A stretch of DNA of 64,000 bases from Lysobacterales bacterium. GTDB taxonomy: Bacteria; Pseudomonadota; Gammaproteobacteria; Xanthomonadales; Ahniellaceae. The translations under genes were made by a program, and so were the position numbers. The notes under the pieces were generated by a model. That model had not been told where the DNA came from. It saw nothing but the letters and a program-made list of their open reading frames with translations, and ran no database searches. This document shows, piece by piece, positions 26,069 through 35,190 of the stretch. The DNA is taken from NCBI GenBank assembly GCA_016703225.1, contig JADJCM010000001.1, positions 124,001 through 188,000 on the forward strand, in the 5' to 3' direction. Each line of letters starts with the position of its first letter. The first letter of the stretch is position 1.

Positions 26069-27258
26069 AACCGATCGACGAGCGCGCCCAGCTTACCGAG
26101 GCGGAGCTCGACGATGTGCTCGACCTCCCCCCGGATCAACGCGCACGCGCGATTGCGCGGGTCGCCGTGCACGACCCGGCCAAGGCCGAGGCCCTCAAGC
26201 GCTGGCTGCGCGCGATCGACGCCTCGGACGGCCTGCTCGATGTCGCATCGATATCGCGGCGCAACCTCATCGGCGGCCAGACCATCGGCCGCTGGTCCGT
26301 GATCCGCGAGATCGCCACCGGCGGCTTCGCGCAGGTGTACGAAGTCGAACGCGCCGACCATGCCTACGCGCAACGTGGCGCGCTCAAGCGGCAGCGCGCC
26401 GACCGCGAGGGCGAAGACTGGCGCATCGCGCACGAGCGCAAGCTACTGGCGCGCCTCGACCACCCGGGCATCGCGCGACTGCTCGACGGCGGCGTCGCAG
26501 CCGACGGCGCCTCCTACCTGGTCACCGAATACGTCGCCGGCCGCGCACTCGACGACTGGCTGGCGGCGTGCAACCCGGGCAGCGCGGAACGCATCGCGGT
26601 CATGCTGCAACTGGTGGACGCGGTCGCTGCGGCGCACGCACAGGGCGTAGCGCACGGCGACTTGAAGCCCGGCAACATCCTAGTCGATGGCCAGCGCGCG
26701 CGCATGATCGATTTCGGCGCCTCGCGCCTGACCGGTCCCGCGGTTGCCGGCGGCGAGATCCGCGACCCCTCGCTGACGCCGCGCTATGCAGCGCCCGAAC
26801 GCTTGCGTGGCGCCCCCTCCGACGCCGCCGCCGATCAGTTCTCGCTGGGCCTGCTCCTGCACCTGCTGCTGGCCGGCGCGCTGCCGGCTGCGCGCCGCGC
26901 GGCAACCCTGGATGAGCTGACCGCGGACACACAGCCACCGGTCGTCGATCTTGCATCGGTACGTACGACTGGAGTGCGGCACGGGCTGCGCGATCTCGAA
27001 GCCATCCTGCAGCGCTGCCTGCAGCCCGATCCCCTGCAGCGCCATCCCTCGGTCACGGCGCTGCAGGCCGATCTGCTGCAGTGGCAACGGCACCGCCCGA
27101 TCGCGGCGCGGCACTGGTCCGCCATGGAACGGCTGCAGCAGATCGCTGCGGATTCGCCGAGGACCACCGGGTTGCTGGCGCTGCTCGCGCTCGCTGCCCT
27201 GCTGCTCGCCCTCGACGACCTGCGCCTGCGCGGCGTGTTCGACGCCACCTTGCGCTGA
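26065..27258 (+). CDS. Eukaryotic-type Ser/Thr protein kinase with C-terminal membrane segment
   Basis: A 397-residue kinase. An N-terminal helical region of ~75 residues precedes the kinase domain: ATGGFAQVYEVE glycine loop, GALKRQR with the ATP-anchoring Lys, catalytic loop HGDLKPGN (about residues 197-204), DFGAS metal site (about 216) and RYAAPERLRG. All catalytic residues are present. After the domain one hydrophobic segment (GLLALLALAALLLAL, about residues 370-386) and only ~13 residues follow. Sigma-linked kinases in related bacteria often carry long TPR-rich extensions after the membrane helix; here that sensor part is missing. The GTG start overlaps the sigma-factor stop, so the two are translationally coupled. 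The likely substrate is the sigma factor itself. Confidence 0.9.
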   Translation: MKPIDERAQLTEAELDDVLDLPPDQRARAIARVAVHDPAKAEALKRWLRAIDASDGLLDVASISRRNLIGGQTIGRWSVIREIATGGFAQVYEVERADHAYAQRGALKRQRADREGEDWRIAHERKLLARLDHPGIARLLDGGVAADGASYLVTEYVAGRALDDWLAACNPGSAERIAVMLQLVDAVAAAHAQGVAHGDLKPGNILVDGQRARMIDFGASRLTGPAVAGGEIRDPSLTPRYAAPERLRGAPSDAAADQFSLGLLLHLLLAGALPAARRAATLDELTADTQPPVVDLASVRTTGVRHGLRDLEAILQRCLQPDPLQRHPSVTALQADLLQWQRHRPIAARHWSAMERLQQIAADSPRTTGLLALLALAALLLALDDLRLRGVFDATLR

Positions 27259-28161
27259 TCAGACCGCCGCGGCGCGCACGAACGCGATCAGGTCGAGGAT
27301 CTGCGGATCTTCCGCCCAGGCGTTGGCCACCAGGATTCCGGACTGGATCGGCTGCACCGGCTCGACCAGCGGAACGACTCGTACCGCGTGCCCGGCAGTC
27401 ACCCGACCGGAGGCCAACAACGGCAGGATCGCCACGCCGAACCCGGCCTCGACCATCTGCACGATGGTGTGCGTGCCGGTCGCTTGCATGCCGCAACAGG
27501 GACGCACCTGCGCGGCGTGCAAGGCCTCCAGCACATGCTGGCGCCCGGTGGATCCCTGCTCGAACAGAATCAACTCCTCATCGGCGAGTTCGCGCAGCGA
27601 AACCGCGCGCGCGTACGCTGCGAACCGATGCGACTCGGGCACGAGCAGCGACCAGTTCAGGTCGAACCAATGCAGGTACCGCACGTCCTCGGAAAAATCG
27701 ACCGGTGCGGCGAAGCCGACCGTGCGCTCCTCGCATTGCAGCAGCGCCCCGAGAATCTGCTGTTCGGTGCGGATGCTCAGACGCAGCGGCGCCCTGGGGT
27801 ACGCCCGTTTGTAACGCCCCAGGATGTCGATGAGCAGATAGGACGCCAAGTACTGACTGGCCAGCACACGCAGCGGCTGTGCAGCGCAGTCCGCGCTGAA
27901 CGCATTCACGAACCGACGCTCGTGTGCCATCAGCTGCGGAGCCAGGTGCAAGAAGCGGCGCCCATCCGCAGTGACTTCGATGCGATCCACCGATCCGGTT
28001 GCAAACACGAATAGCCGGACCCCAAGCATCTGCTCGGTCGCACGCACCGCCACCAACACAGCGTCCCTCGCGATACCCAGCCCGGCCGCAGCCTTGGCCA
28101 GCGATGTCTCTCGCAGCAACGCGACGGTCACGGCGAGGGCCGGTTGGTCGCTCGTCGTCAT
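27259..28161 (-). CDS. LysR-family transcriptional regulator
   Basis: A 300-residue DNA-binding regulator. The N-terminal winged helix-turn-helix is seen in ALLRETSLAKAAAGLGIARDAVLVAVRATEQMLGVRLFV (about residues 13-50), followed by the substrate-binding domain (LRVLASQYLASYLLIDILGRY ... VPESHRFA ... VEAGFGVAILPLL). The helix-turn-helix is diverged from the LysR consensus. I chose the ATG at 28161; another at 28170 adds three residues, and the open frame continues upstream without sense. It is convergent with the kinase gene and divergent from the beta-helix gene at 28367 with a 205-base gap, so that gene or the following propeller gene may be its target. Effector unknown. Confidence 0.82.
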   Translation of the reverse strand: MTTSDQPALAVTVALLRETSLAKAAAGLGIARDAVLVAVRATEQMLGVRLFVFATGSVDRIEVTADGRRFLHLAPQLMAHERRFVNAFSADCAAQPLRVLASQYLASYLLIDILGRYKRAYPRAPLRLSIRTEQQILGALLQCEERTVGFAAPVDFSEDVRYLHWFDLNWSLLVPESHRFAAYARAVSLRELADEELILFEQGSTGRQHVLEALHAAQVRPCCGMQATGTHTIVQMVEAGFGVAILPLLASGRVTAGHAVRVVPLVEPVQPIQSGILVANAWAEDPQILDLIAFVRAAAV

Positions 28162-28366
28162 GCAGTCCATCGGCTGTGGCTCGCTGTGTCTCGCATCGGC
28201 AACCCCTCGTCCCTCGTGCCCCCGACCCAGCAGGCAGCCACCGAGGGGCAGAATGCAGCATCGCCCCGGCACCTACAACCGCCCTGCATGCATTCAACCC
28301 CTCCCGTGCACGGAATGGCCTCCGACTTTCGTGTTCATCGTCAATAACGACGGAGGTGTGTTCCCC

Positions 28367-30409
28367 ATGCGATCGTTCCTCACGGAATTCGCGCTATTGC
28401 TGCCCCTGTCGGCCCACGCGATTGTGCGGACTTGGGAGTGGCCGAGTACAACCGCCACCCACCCCTGCCCGGGCACGCTGCAGCAATGCATCGACGGGGC
28501 TTCCCTGGGCGATACCGTCCTGATCATCGATCAGACCACATCTCCGGATGGCTACACCGCCATTGACGAGGACATCTCGATCAACACCCCGATCACCCTG
28601 ACCGCAGCGCCGGACGTCGACGCGGTGTTTGCCCCACACCGGCACGTCCGCGCCGACCTGGATCTTCTGGGCCATCGGCTTGCGATCAGCCACCTGGTGC
28701 TCAGACAGGGTTCCATCGAGGTGACGTACTCGACCAGTACCGCTGGCGCAACGGTCAACATCGAGCACAACCGTCTCGCCGCGATCGAACGGACGGGAGC
28801 GATCGGTTGCGGGATCGATGTCAAGGCAGATGGTTCGACCCACGCGACCGTCAACATCAGCAGCAACGTCCTGGAGCCACCGGCTGAAACCGTGGCGCTG
28901 GGCAGCAGTGACTACGCCATCTGCGTCGCTCAGGCATTCTCGGCTTCACCTCCGCGCGACATCAACATCATCGCCAACCGCATTCACGCCACTCTCGCCG
29001 GTTCACTCGGGCAGGCCATCTTGGTCAGGGCGGGGGACGGCACTGTCCGCATCACCCGCAACAGCATGGTCGGTCGGGGCATCGCGGGCGGCATTCTCCT
29101 GGGCAGCCACCCAGCCACATCATCGGCCATCGCAATCCACAACAACGTCGCGGTAGGCATCGCTCGGTTTGCGGCCATAGAGGCCGACCTCGAGGACTCA
29201 GCACCGACCACCACGTTGACCGTGGTCCACAACACCGTCGCCTATGGCCACACCGGCATCGACATCGTGCTGCCGGCCACGGTGGGCACCGGGCGTCTCG
29301 CCAACAACATCGTGGCGTACCAGTCGGAAGTGGGCATCCAACTCAGTCCCACATCCACCGCCGTCAGCAACAGCCACAACCTGCTGCACGCGGTGCCCGA
29401 CAATCCCGGATTTTCCGCCGATCCGAGCACGGTGCTGGGCGATCCGTTGTTCGACTCGATCGGCCACCCGCAGCCGCGCCTCGGTTCGGTCGCCCTCGAT
29501 GCCGGAAACCCCGCCGACCTTCCGGTGCTTGCGGTCGTGGACGCCGACGGCGAGAAGCGGGTATGCAACGGCAACACCGATATCGGCGCCTTCGAATTCT
29601 GCTGGGACGCCGCCACATCCCTTCTCGCAACGCCATCCAACACCGAATTCAACACCGTGTGGGTGGACCACTATCCGACCATGCTGTACGCAACCGACCT
29701 GCTGTTCGCCACACCGCGATATGACGAACTCCCATCGCCCTACCCGAACCTCGGCGTCTGGCGCGACACGGACGCGAATCGATGGGAGGTGTTCCACCAG
29801 AACCTCTCTCCCGTTCCTTTGGGCCGCACGTTTTCGGTGATGACGCCCGTATTCAGCAAGCTCGCACTGCCGTTTGTCAGCACTGCTTCCGCACTTTCCT
29901 ATCAGGAGATCGACGATGCCCGCATCAACGGTGACTCTTCGCTGGCGTTGATCGTGATGCCGCAGTACACCGGCCCCGGCACCTACCACGACCATGCGAT
30001 CGCTGCGACGTACACAACCGACAACGGCGGTCGCTGGCGCATCCGCAATGAGGACGGCGTGGTGCTGTCGGCCGGCATCCCGTTCAACATCATGGCGCCG
30101 CGTTCATACTCCCCGAACGGTCTGCGCGTCAGGGCGATGCATCCGCTGAAGCACCCGCTGCTCGACAACAACCCCTGCGCCGCTCCGATCGCGGGTCGCT
30201 TTGACGACCTGGGCGACGGCGCCCACTTCAATCTTGCCCCCTTCTCGCTGCAACATGCTCCGCCCACCGGCCCCGGTGCCCCCAGCCGTTGGAAGGTGCG
30301 CAATGCCACCCCAGACGCACTGTTCAACGTCGTCGTCGACGGCGGGCAAGCCAACGCCTGCCGAGCGTCACAGGCCTTCGACACCCTGCTCGCCGACGGT
30401 TTCGAATAG
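28367..30409 (+). CDS. Secreted beta-helix protein with C-terminal LLADGFE tail
   Basis: A 680-residue exported protein with a short signal peptide (MRSFLTEFALLLPLSAHA). Residues ~40-420 show parallel beta-helix coils rich in Asn turns (ATVNIEHNRLAAIE, ATVNISSNVLE, INIIANRIHATL, AIAIHNNVAVGIA, TLTVVHNTVAYG), closed by LDAGNP ... DIGAFEF. The second part (about 440-670) has WVDHYPTMLYATDL, an SVMTPVFSKLALPF strand and NNGGRWRIRNEDG-like repeats, an extracellular domain I cannot name. The C-terminus is DTLLADGFE. The frame is open far upstream, but GGAGG ten bases before ATG 28367 and the signal peptide fix the start. The propeller gene starts nine bases after the stop, so they form an operon. 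Confidence 0.83.
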   Translation: MRSFLTEFALLLPLSAHAIVRTWEWPSTTATHPCPGTLQQCIDGASLGDTVLIIDQTTSPDGYTAIDEDISINTPITLTAAPDVDAVFAPHRHVRADLDLLGHRLAISHLVLRQGSIEVTYSTSTAGATVNIEHNRLAAIERTGAIGCGIDVKADGSTHATVNISSNVLEPPAETVALGSSDYAICVAQAFSASPPRDINIIANRIHATLAGSLGQAILVRAGDGTVRITRNSMVGRGIAGGILLGSHPATSSAIAIHNNVAVGIARFAAIEADLEDSAPTTTLTVVHNTVAYGHTGIDIVLPATVGTGRLANNIVAYQSEVGIQLSPTSTAVSNSHNLLHAVPDNPGFSADPSTVLGDPLFDSIGHPQPRLGSVALDAGNPADLPVLAVVDADGEKRVCNGNTDIGAFEFCWDAATSLLATPSNTEFNTVWVDHYPTMLYATDLLFATPRYDELPSPYPNLGVWRDTDANRWEVFHQNLSPVPLGRTFSVMTPVFSKLALPFVSTASALSYQEIDDARINGDSSLALIVMPQYTGPGTYHDHAIAATYTTDNGGRWRIRNEDGVVLSAGIPFNIMAPRSYSPNGLRVRAMHPLKHPLLDNNPCAAPIAGRFDDLGDGAHFNLAPFSLQHAPPTGPGAPSRWKVRNATPDALFNVVVDGGQANACRASQAFDTLLADGFE

Positions 30410-30418
30410 GAGTAACTC

Positions 30419-31828
30419 GTGGCCATTTCCATGTGTCCTATCGTCGTGCGCCTGACCGCTGCGTTCGGTCTGGCCATCGGACTGCTTGCCGCGGACGGAA
30501 CTCACGCTGCGACGGTTCAGCGCGCCAGCGTAAGCAGCACCGGGGCCGAGGGAGATGGCGACAGCTACTTTCCATCGATCTCCGCCAACGGTCGCTACTT
30601 GGGCTTTTACTCCTATGCCACCAATCTGGTGCCCGGAGACCACAACGGCAGTTCGGACGTGTTCGTTCTGGACCTCCAGACCGGCCAACTCCGGCGCGTC
30701 AGCCTCGATAGTGCGGGTACCGAGGGCAACGGCAACAGCATCTGGTCCAGCCTCTCGGCTGACGGTCACTACGTCGCGTTCTCCTCCGATGCCAGCAATC
30801 TGGTGCACGGCGACACCAATGCTCAGCGCGACATCTTCGTGCACGATACGCAGTCCGCACGAACCACGCGCATCAGCGTGAACAGCGCGGGCGCGCAGAG
30901 CGATGGCGCCAGCTACCGTCCGGAAGCTTCCGCCGACGGAAGCCATGTCGCGTTCCACTCCATGGCCACCAACCTGGTGCCGGGGGACACCAATGCCGTG
31001 TGGGATGCGTTCGTGCACGACCTGCAAACTGGCCAGACGCAGCGCATCAGCGTGGACAGTTCGGGTGGCCAGACCGATCTCGACAGCTACGGCGTGAGCG
31101 TCTCGGCAGACGGCCAAGTCCTCGCGTTCTTCTCCCGAGCCACCGCACTCGTGGCGGGCGACAGCAACGGCAGGTGGGACATCTTCGTGCATGATCGGAC
31201 CTCCGGCCTGACCACCCGCGTCAGTGTTGACAGCGCGGGTAACCAGGGCGATGGCGACAGCCAGTGGCCCAGCCTCTCGGCGGATGGGCGCTTCGTCGCC
31301 TTCTATTCCCTCGCGACCAATCTCGTTCCGGGGGACACCAATGCGCGTGCGGACGCCTTCGTACATGACCGCAGCAACGGCCAGACCACCCGTGTCAGCC
31401 TGGATAGCACCGGCACCCAGGGTGATGGCGACACCTATGGCGTCCGCATATCGGCCGACGGCCAGCGGGTCGCCTTCCACTCCTACGCGTCCAACCTGGT
31501 ATCTGCGGACAGCAACGGGCTCGAGGATGTCTTCGTGCATGACCGAGCTTCGGGACGAACCACCCGCATCAGCGAGAGCGATTTCGGGGTGGGGGGTGAT
31601 GGCGACAGCTATCAACCCAGCCTCTCGGCCAACGGAAGGCGCGTGGCATTCGCATCCGCCGCTACCCAACTGGTACCAGGCGACAGCAACAACGTTTCCG
31701 ACGTCTTCCTGTGGCTGCAAGACAGCGCCGTCCCTGTGCCACTGCTCGGGCATCGTGCCATCGTGCTGATCTGCGCCCTGCTCGCGCTCGGCGCATGGGC
31801 GGTCGAACGGCGCCGGCGACACGCCTGA
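30419..31828 (+). CDS. Seven-bladed propeller protein (PD40/TolB-like) with IPTL-type C-terminal anchor
   Basis: A 469-residue exported protein. After the signal peptide (ending THAA), seven tandem repeats of 58 residues fill about residues 44-440. The unit reads roughly DGDSxxPSxSADGRxVAFxS, xATNLVPGDTNxxxDxFVHD, xxxGxTTRVSVDSAGxQG, so the fold should be a closed seven-bladed beta-propeller. The C-terminus is a tripartite signal: VPVPLLGH, a hydrophobic helix (AIVLICALLALGAWAV) and ERRRRHA, resembling IPTL-CTERM/exosortase-type sorting signals. It starts at GTG with AGGAG six bases upstream, right behind the beta-helix gene. Likely surface-anchored; ligand unknown. Confidence 0.85.
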   Translation: MAISMCPIVVRLTAAFGLAIGLLAADGTHAATVQRASVSSTGAEGDGDSYFPSISANGRYLGFYSYATNLVPGDHNGSSDVFVLDLQTGQLRRVSLDSAGTEGNGNSIWSSLSADGHYVAFSSDASNLVHGDTNAQRDIFVHDTQSARTTRISVNSAGAQSDGASYRPEASADGSHVAFHSMATNLVPGDTNAVWDAFVHDLQTGQTQRISVDSSGGQTDLDSYGVSVSADGQVLAFFSRATALVAGDSNGRWDIFVHDRTSGLTTRVSVDSAGNQGDGDSQWPSLSADGRFVAFYSLATNLVPGDTNARADAFVHDRSNGQTTRVSLDSTGTQGDGDTYGVRISADGQRVAFHSYASNLVSADSNGLEDVFVHDRASGRTTRISESDFGVGGDGDSYQPSLSANGRRVAFASAATQLVPGDSNNVSDVFLWLQDSAVPVPLLGHRAIVLICALLALGAWAVERRRRHA

Positions 31829-31866
31829 AACGCGGCCCAGACCAAGGCCCGCCTGCCGCGCAAGCG

Positions 31867-32883
31867 TCAGTCGAAGTCCGCGTCCAGCACCAGGCGGTAG
31901 CGCACGTCGCCGGCCTCCAGCCGCTGCATTGCCGTATCGATGGCCGACATCGGCAGGTGCTCGACCTGCGGCAGGATGCGGTGGCGTTCCGCAAATCGCA
32001 GCATTTCCAGCATATGCGCGGGGCTGCCGATCGCCGACGCAGAGAACGACGCGCCTCGACCCATCAGTTCATCCGCCGAGAAGGCGGCGGGCGCAGAGCC
32101 CACGCCGAGCACGTGCAACCGCCCCCGATGTCCGAGCGCCCCCACGAATGCCTGCAGGTCGATACCGCCCGACGTCGTCACCAGCACCAGGTCAAAGGGC
32201 CCGCAGCGACGCAGCACGTCGGCATCCGAGCCCGCCGGCAGCGCCTGGTGGGCGCCCACACAAACGGCATCGACGCAGTCTTCGGCGCGCTGCACGAATG
32301 CCACCACCTCACAGCCGAATGCGCGCAGGAACTGCACCGCCAGATGCCCAAGCCCGCCGATACCGACCACCGCCACGCGATGCACCGGACGCACGAACTG
32401 CGCGATCGGATGAAAAACGGTAATTCCGGCACAAAACAGCGGGCCGGCCTCGGCGGCCGGCAGACCGTCGGGCAGCGGAAACACCCAAGCCCAGTGCGCA
32501 CGCACGCGCGCGGCGAAGCCACCGACACCATCAATCAGCAGCCGCCCGAGCGTCTCGCACTGGTGCAACGCACCGCCCCGACACGGCTCGCAAGCCAGGC
32601 AGGAATGGCTGATCCAGCCGATACCAACGCGCTGTCCCGGGCAAACGCCACGCGCGCCACTGCCCAGTTGCACCACCCGGCCGATCACCTCGTGGCCGCC
32701 CACGAACGGGTAGTGCGAACGCCCCCATTCATTGCGCCACATGGCCAGGTCGGAACGACACAGCCCGCAGTGTTCGACAGCGACCTCCACCTGGTCATCG
32801 CGCAAGGGCCCGAGGTCGATTTCGCGCAACGAGAACCCAGCTCCCGCCGCGGTCGCGACCCATGCCGGCGTCTGCGTGGACAT
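31867..32883 (-). CDS. Zinc-dependent alcohol dehydrogenase (YahK/cinnamyl-alcohol type)
   Basis: A medium-chain dehydrogenase that should interconvert alcohols and aldehydes with NADP(H). The 338-residue product has the catalytic zinc ligands in CGLCRSDL and GGHEVIG plus the later FCAGIT Cys, the structural-zinc loop CLACEPCRGGALHQC, and the nucleotide motif GIGGLGHLAVQF. It aligns well with YahK from ATG 32883; a GTG at 32940 overlapping the upstream stop would add 19 residues (MSAVAQSLSITPAFSRQQR), which is an alternative start. It is the last of three reverse-strand genes with overlapping or closely spaced ends, an odd partner for a pectate-lyase-like gene. Confidence 0.88.
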   Translation of the reverse strand: MSTQTPAWVATAAGAGFSLREIDLGPLRDDQVEVAVEHCGLCRSDLAMWRNEWGRSHYPFVGGHEVIGRVVQLGSGARGVCPGQRVGIGWISHSCLACEPCRGGALHQCETLGRLLIDGVGGFAARVRAHWAWVFPLPDGLPAAEAGPLFCAGITVFHPIAQFVRPVHRVAVVGIGGLGHLAVQFLRAFGCEVVAFVQRAEDCVDAVCVGAHQALPAGSDADVLRRCGPFDLVLVTTSGGIDLQAFVGALGHRGRLHVLGVGSAPAAFSADELMGRGASFSASAIGSPAHMLEMLRFAERHRILPQVEHLPMSAIDTAMQRLEAGDVRYRLVLDADFD

Positions 32884-32936
32884 GCGCTGCTGCCGCGAGA
32901 AGGCCGGCGTGATCGAGAGCGACTGTGCCACCGCGC

Positions 32937-34469
32937 TCACGGCACGCTCTCGAAGCCGGAGGCGAACAGCACGGTGGGCGTCGCCAACTGTTCGGACAGC
33001 AGATGCAGGTACACCTCCAGGTTGTCGTAACCCGCAACCCCGAGTAATGGCACCGACAACTCATGCCCATTGGTTTGCGGCAAGCTCGTGTTGAGTCCGA
33101 GACCCGCGTACTGAACTTCGAAGGCGTCGGGCATGCCATCGCCATCCGTGTCGGCCGGGGGCGCGGGTGGCGCGGTGAAATCGAGGTCGAACGCATCATT
33201 GGCTTCGGGCTGTGCGTGCGGCAGGATCTGCGGCGTTCCACTCAGGGCACGGCTACGCATGCGGCGGTCCATCGGATCATGCGGAAGCGCCCCGACGCGC
33301 CACGGAAGCTGCGCACGGGTCTCGGCCGGGGTCCAGTAGGCGATCGCCGGGTACGGGTGTCGCGCACTCAAGCGCTCGGCCACACCCATGTCGGTGTTGG
33401 GTGCCGCGGTCGGAAAATCGTTGCAGCAGTACACGAGCTGGTAGTCCGAGAACGCGGGATAGAGATCCATCGTGTTGCCCGACAGATACACCCGGTTCTC
33501 GGCATTCGCCAGCAATACGTGACTGAACAAGGCGTTGCCGTACCCGGTTCGCGACATCACCTGGTTGTTCACCGCGTTCAAGTGGATGCGGTAGGGCCCG
33601 AGACTCGGATCACCATCCACGTACTGCGCCATCTGAATGTCGATTCCCGGATCGAACTGCAGGTTGTTCGACACCTCAACCCGCAGCGGTCGCGCGGCGC
33701 ATTCCGCCGAAGAGTACGGCGGCCCGCCACCGTAACTGGACGCTTCGCAGTTGAGTTCAGGCAGTCGCCCGTACAAGCGAAACCAGAGGTTCTTCACGAT
33801 GCTCAGTTGATCCTGCGGATACTCCGGGTGAGCGTAGTTGAGCAGCATTCCACCGTGGATCGCATGTCCGCCGATGGTTTCGGCGAGGATGCTGCGCTGG
33901 ATCGTTCCCTGCGAAGCCCACGAAACCTGCGCTCCCTCATCGGTGGCATGGGCGAACGAGCTGCGGTCGATCATGAACACGTGGATACCGTCGAGTCGCA
34001 GCGCATCATCCATCGCATCACCACCTTCGGGAACGCCCAACTGTGCTGCCGGACGCGAGCGCAAATGGCGCACGACCAGGTTGCCACAGTCATTGCGCTG
34101 GTACTGCGCGTCGCACACCAGCCCACGCACGATCACCCCACCGGGCGAGGTCTGCCCGGCGATGGTGACGTCGCCATGCACGACATTGGCGGGCGCATGG
34201 ATCACGCCACTGACCTTGAACAGGATGTAGCGGGGTCCACTCTGCGCCAGCGCCCAGTTCAGAGAGCCTGGACGCAATCCGTTGGGATCGGGATCAAGCG
34301 AAGTCACATACAGCACCCGCCCCCCGCGACCGCCACTCGCAACCGCTCCGAATCCCTCGGCGCCGGGAAAGGTGGGCAACACCTGCGCAAGACCAGCGGC
34401 GGCCAGCAGAGCCAACACCAGCGCCAAACACGCCTTCGACACGCAACGACCAGACCTACGGGATAACAC
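32937..34469 (-). CDS. Secreted pectate-lyase-like protein with VLFASGFESVP tail
   Basis: A 510-residue exported protein of the pectate lyase type. The mature N-terminus FPGAEGFGAVASGGRGGRVL and the following GSLNWALAQSGPRYILFKVSG, VTIAGQTSPGG and NLVVRHLRSRP are hallmark strands of the PL1-like parallel beta-helix. The C-terminal module DTDGDGMPDAFEVQYAGL ... GYDNLEVYLHLL is common in bacterial pectate lyases. The protein ends TVLFASGFESVP, a variant of the DGFE tail seen in four other proteins here. The start is GTG 34469 with GAGGAG seven bases upstream, which gives a good signal peptide. It overlaps the end of the preceding gene by 14 bases. Substrate not certain. Confidence 0.87.
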   Translation of the reverse strand: MLSRRSGRCVSKACLALVLALLAAAGLAQVLPTFPGAEGFGAVASGGRGGRVLYVTSLDPDPNGLRPGSLNWALAQSGPRYILFKVSGVIHAPANVVHGDVTIAGQTSPGGVIVRGLVCDAQYQRNDCGNLVVRHLRSRPAAQLGVPEGGDAMDDALRLDGIHVFMIDRSSFAHATDEGAQVSWASQGTIQRSILAETIGGHAIHGGMLLNYAHPEYPQDQLSIVKNLWFRLYGRLPELNCEASSYGGGPPYSSAECAARPLRVEVSNNLQFDPGIDIQMAQYVDGDPSLGPYRIHLNAVNNQVMSRTGYGNALFSHVLLANAENRVYLSGNTMDLYPAFSDYQLVYCCNDFPTAAPNTDMGVAERLSARHPYPAIAYWTPAETRAQLPWRVGALPHDPMDRRMRSRALSGTPQILPHAQPEANDAFDLDFTAPPAPPADTDGDGMPDAFEVQYAGLGLNTSLPQTNGHELSVPLLGVAGYDNLEVYLHLLSEQLATPTVLFASGFESVP

Positions 34470-35190
34470 GACAGACTCCTCGCCTCGGGCGCACGCTCGC
34501 CATCGACTGCACACACCCCAACACTTCCTCGGCGCACCGCAGGAAACAACCCGTCGCGTCTTCGGCCACGTCGGGATCGCAGAGCAACCTGGCCAGCATC
34601 GGCTCGCTGTCGGTGAGACCGGCACGGATGATCGCCGCGCGCACCCGCAGGTGCAGGCTCTCGCGCAACAACCGGAGTGCCAGTCCAGTGCGCGCATCGC
34701 GTGGCATCGCCCATCGATTGAGCTGCACCAGCGAACGCAGTCGATCGACAATTTCGGCACGAACATCGCCCGGCGGCCGGATCGGCGCAAGTCTCTGCGG
34801 GGGCTTCGACCCCAAGCTGCGCTGCCCGCGCTCGACTCTCAGCGAAGGAACATCGGAAACACACAGCAGCAGGGTTGCGTGCGCATGGCACGCCAGCCAG
34901 GCCTGATTCGGTCCTATCACGAGCCCGGGCACGGAACTGCCGAGTACCACCAACCCCTGCTGTCCACCTCCCCACAGCAGCACGGTGGCCAGCAATTCCC
35001 CTCCCAGCAAGACGCGTGCACCGCCGATCACGCGATCGTGCCCGACCGGATACAGCACCCGCTTGGCATCGGCGCAGGCATCCAGCACCGCCGAAGATCC
35101 GTCCAGCCACTCGACCTCACCGGCGACATTGGTCGATGCACCGAGCGACAACGCCGCGTCGGCCCAGCTTGCCTGTGCTCTTACACCCAT
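34456..35190 (-). CDS. Protein of unknown function, first gene of the pectate-lyase operon
   Basis: A 244-residue product starting MGVRAQASWADAALSLGAST. I recognise no family. The N-terminal ~130 residues are beta-rich and hydrophobic (VLLGGELLATVLLWGGGQQGLVVLGSSVPG in two neighbouring stretches), the C-terminal ~100 residues helical (EIVDRLRSLVQLNRW, TGLALRLLRESLHLRVRAAI, PMLARLLCDPDVAEDATG). There is no signal peptide or membrane helix, so it is probably cytoplasmic. A beta-domain plus helical-domain layout would suit a regulator, but no helix-turn-helix is clear. The start is supported by GGAGG six bases before ATG 35190. It overlaps the pectate-lyase gene by 14 bases and is divergent from cassette copy 2. 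Confidence 0.65.
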   Translation of the reverse strand: MGVRAQASWADAALSLGASTNVAGEVEWLDGSSAVLDACADAKRVLYPVGHDRVIGGARVLLGGELLATVLLWGGGQQGLVVLGSSVPGLVIGPNQAWLACHAHATLLLCVSDVPSLRVERGQRSLGSKPPQRLAPIRPPGDVRAEIVDRLRSLVQLNRWAMPRDARTGLALRLLRESLHLRVRAAIIRAGLTDSEPMLARLLCDPDVAEDATGCFLRCAEEVLGCVQSMASVRPRRGVCRVIP

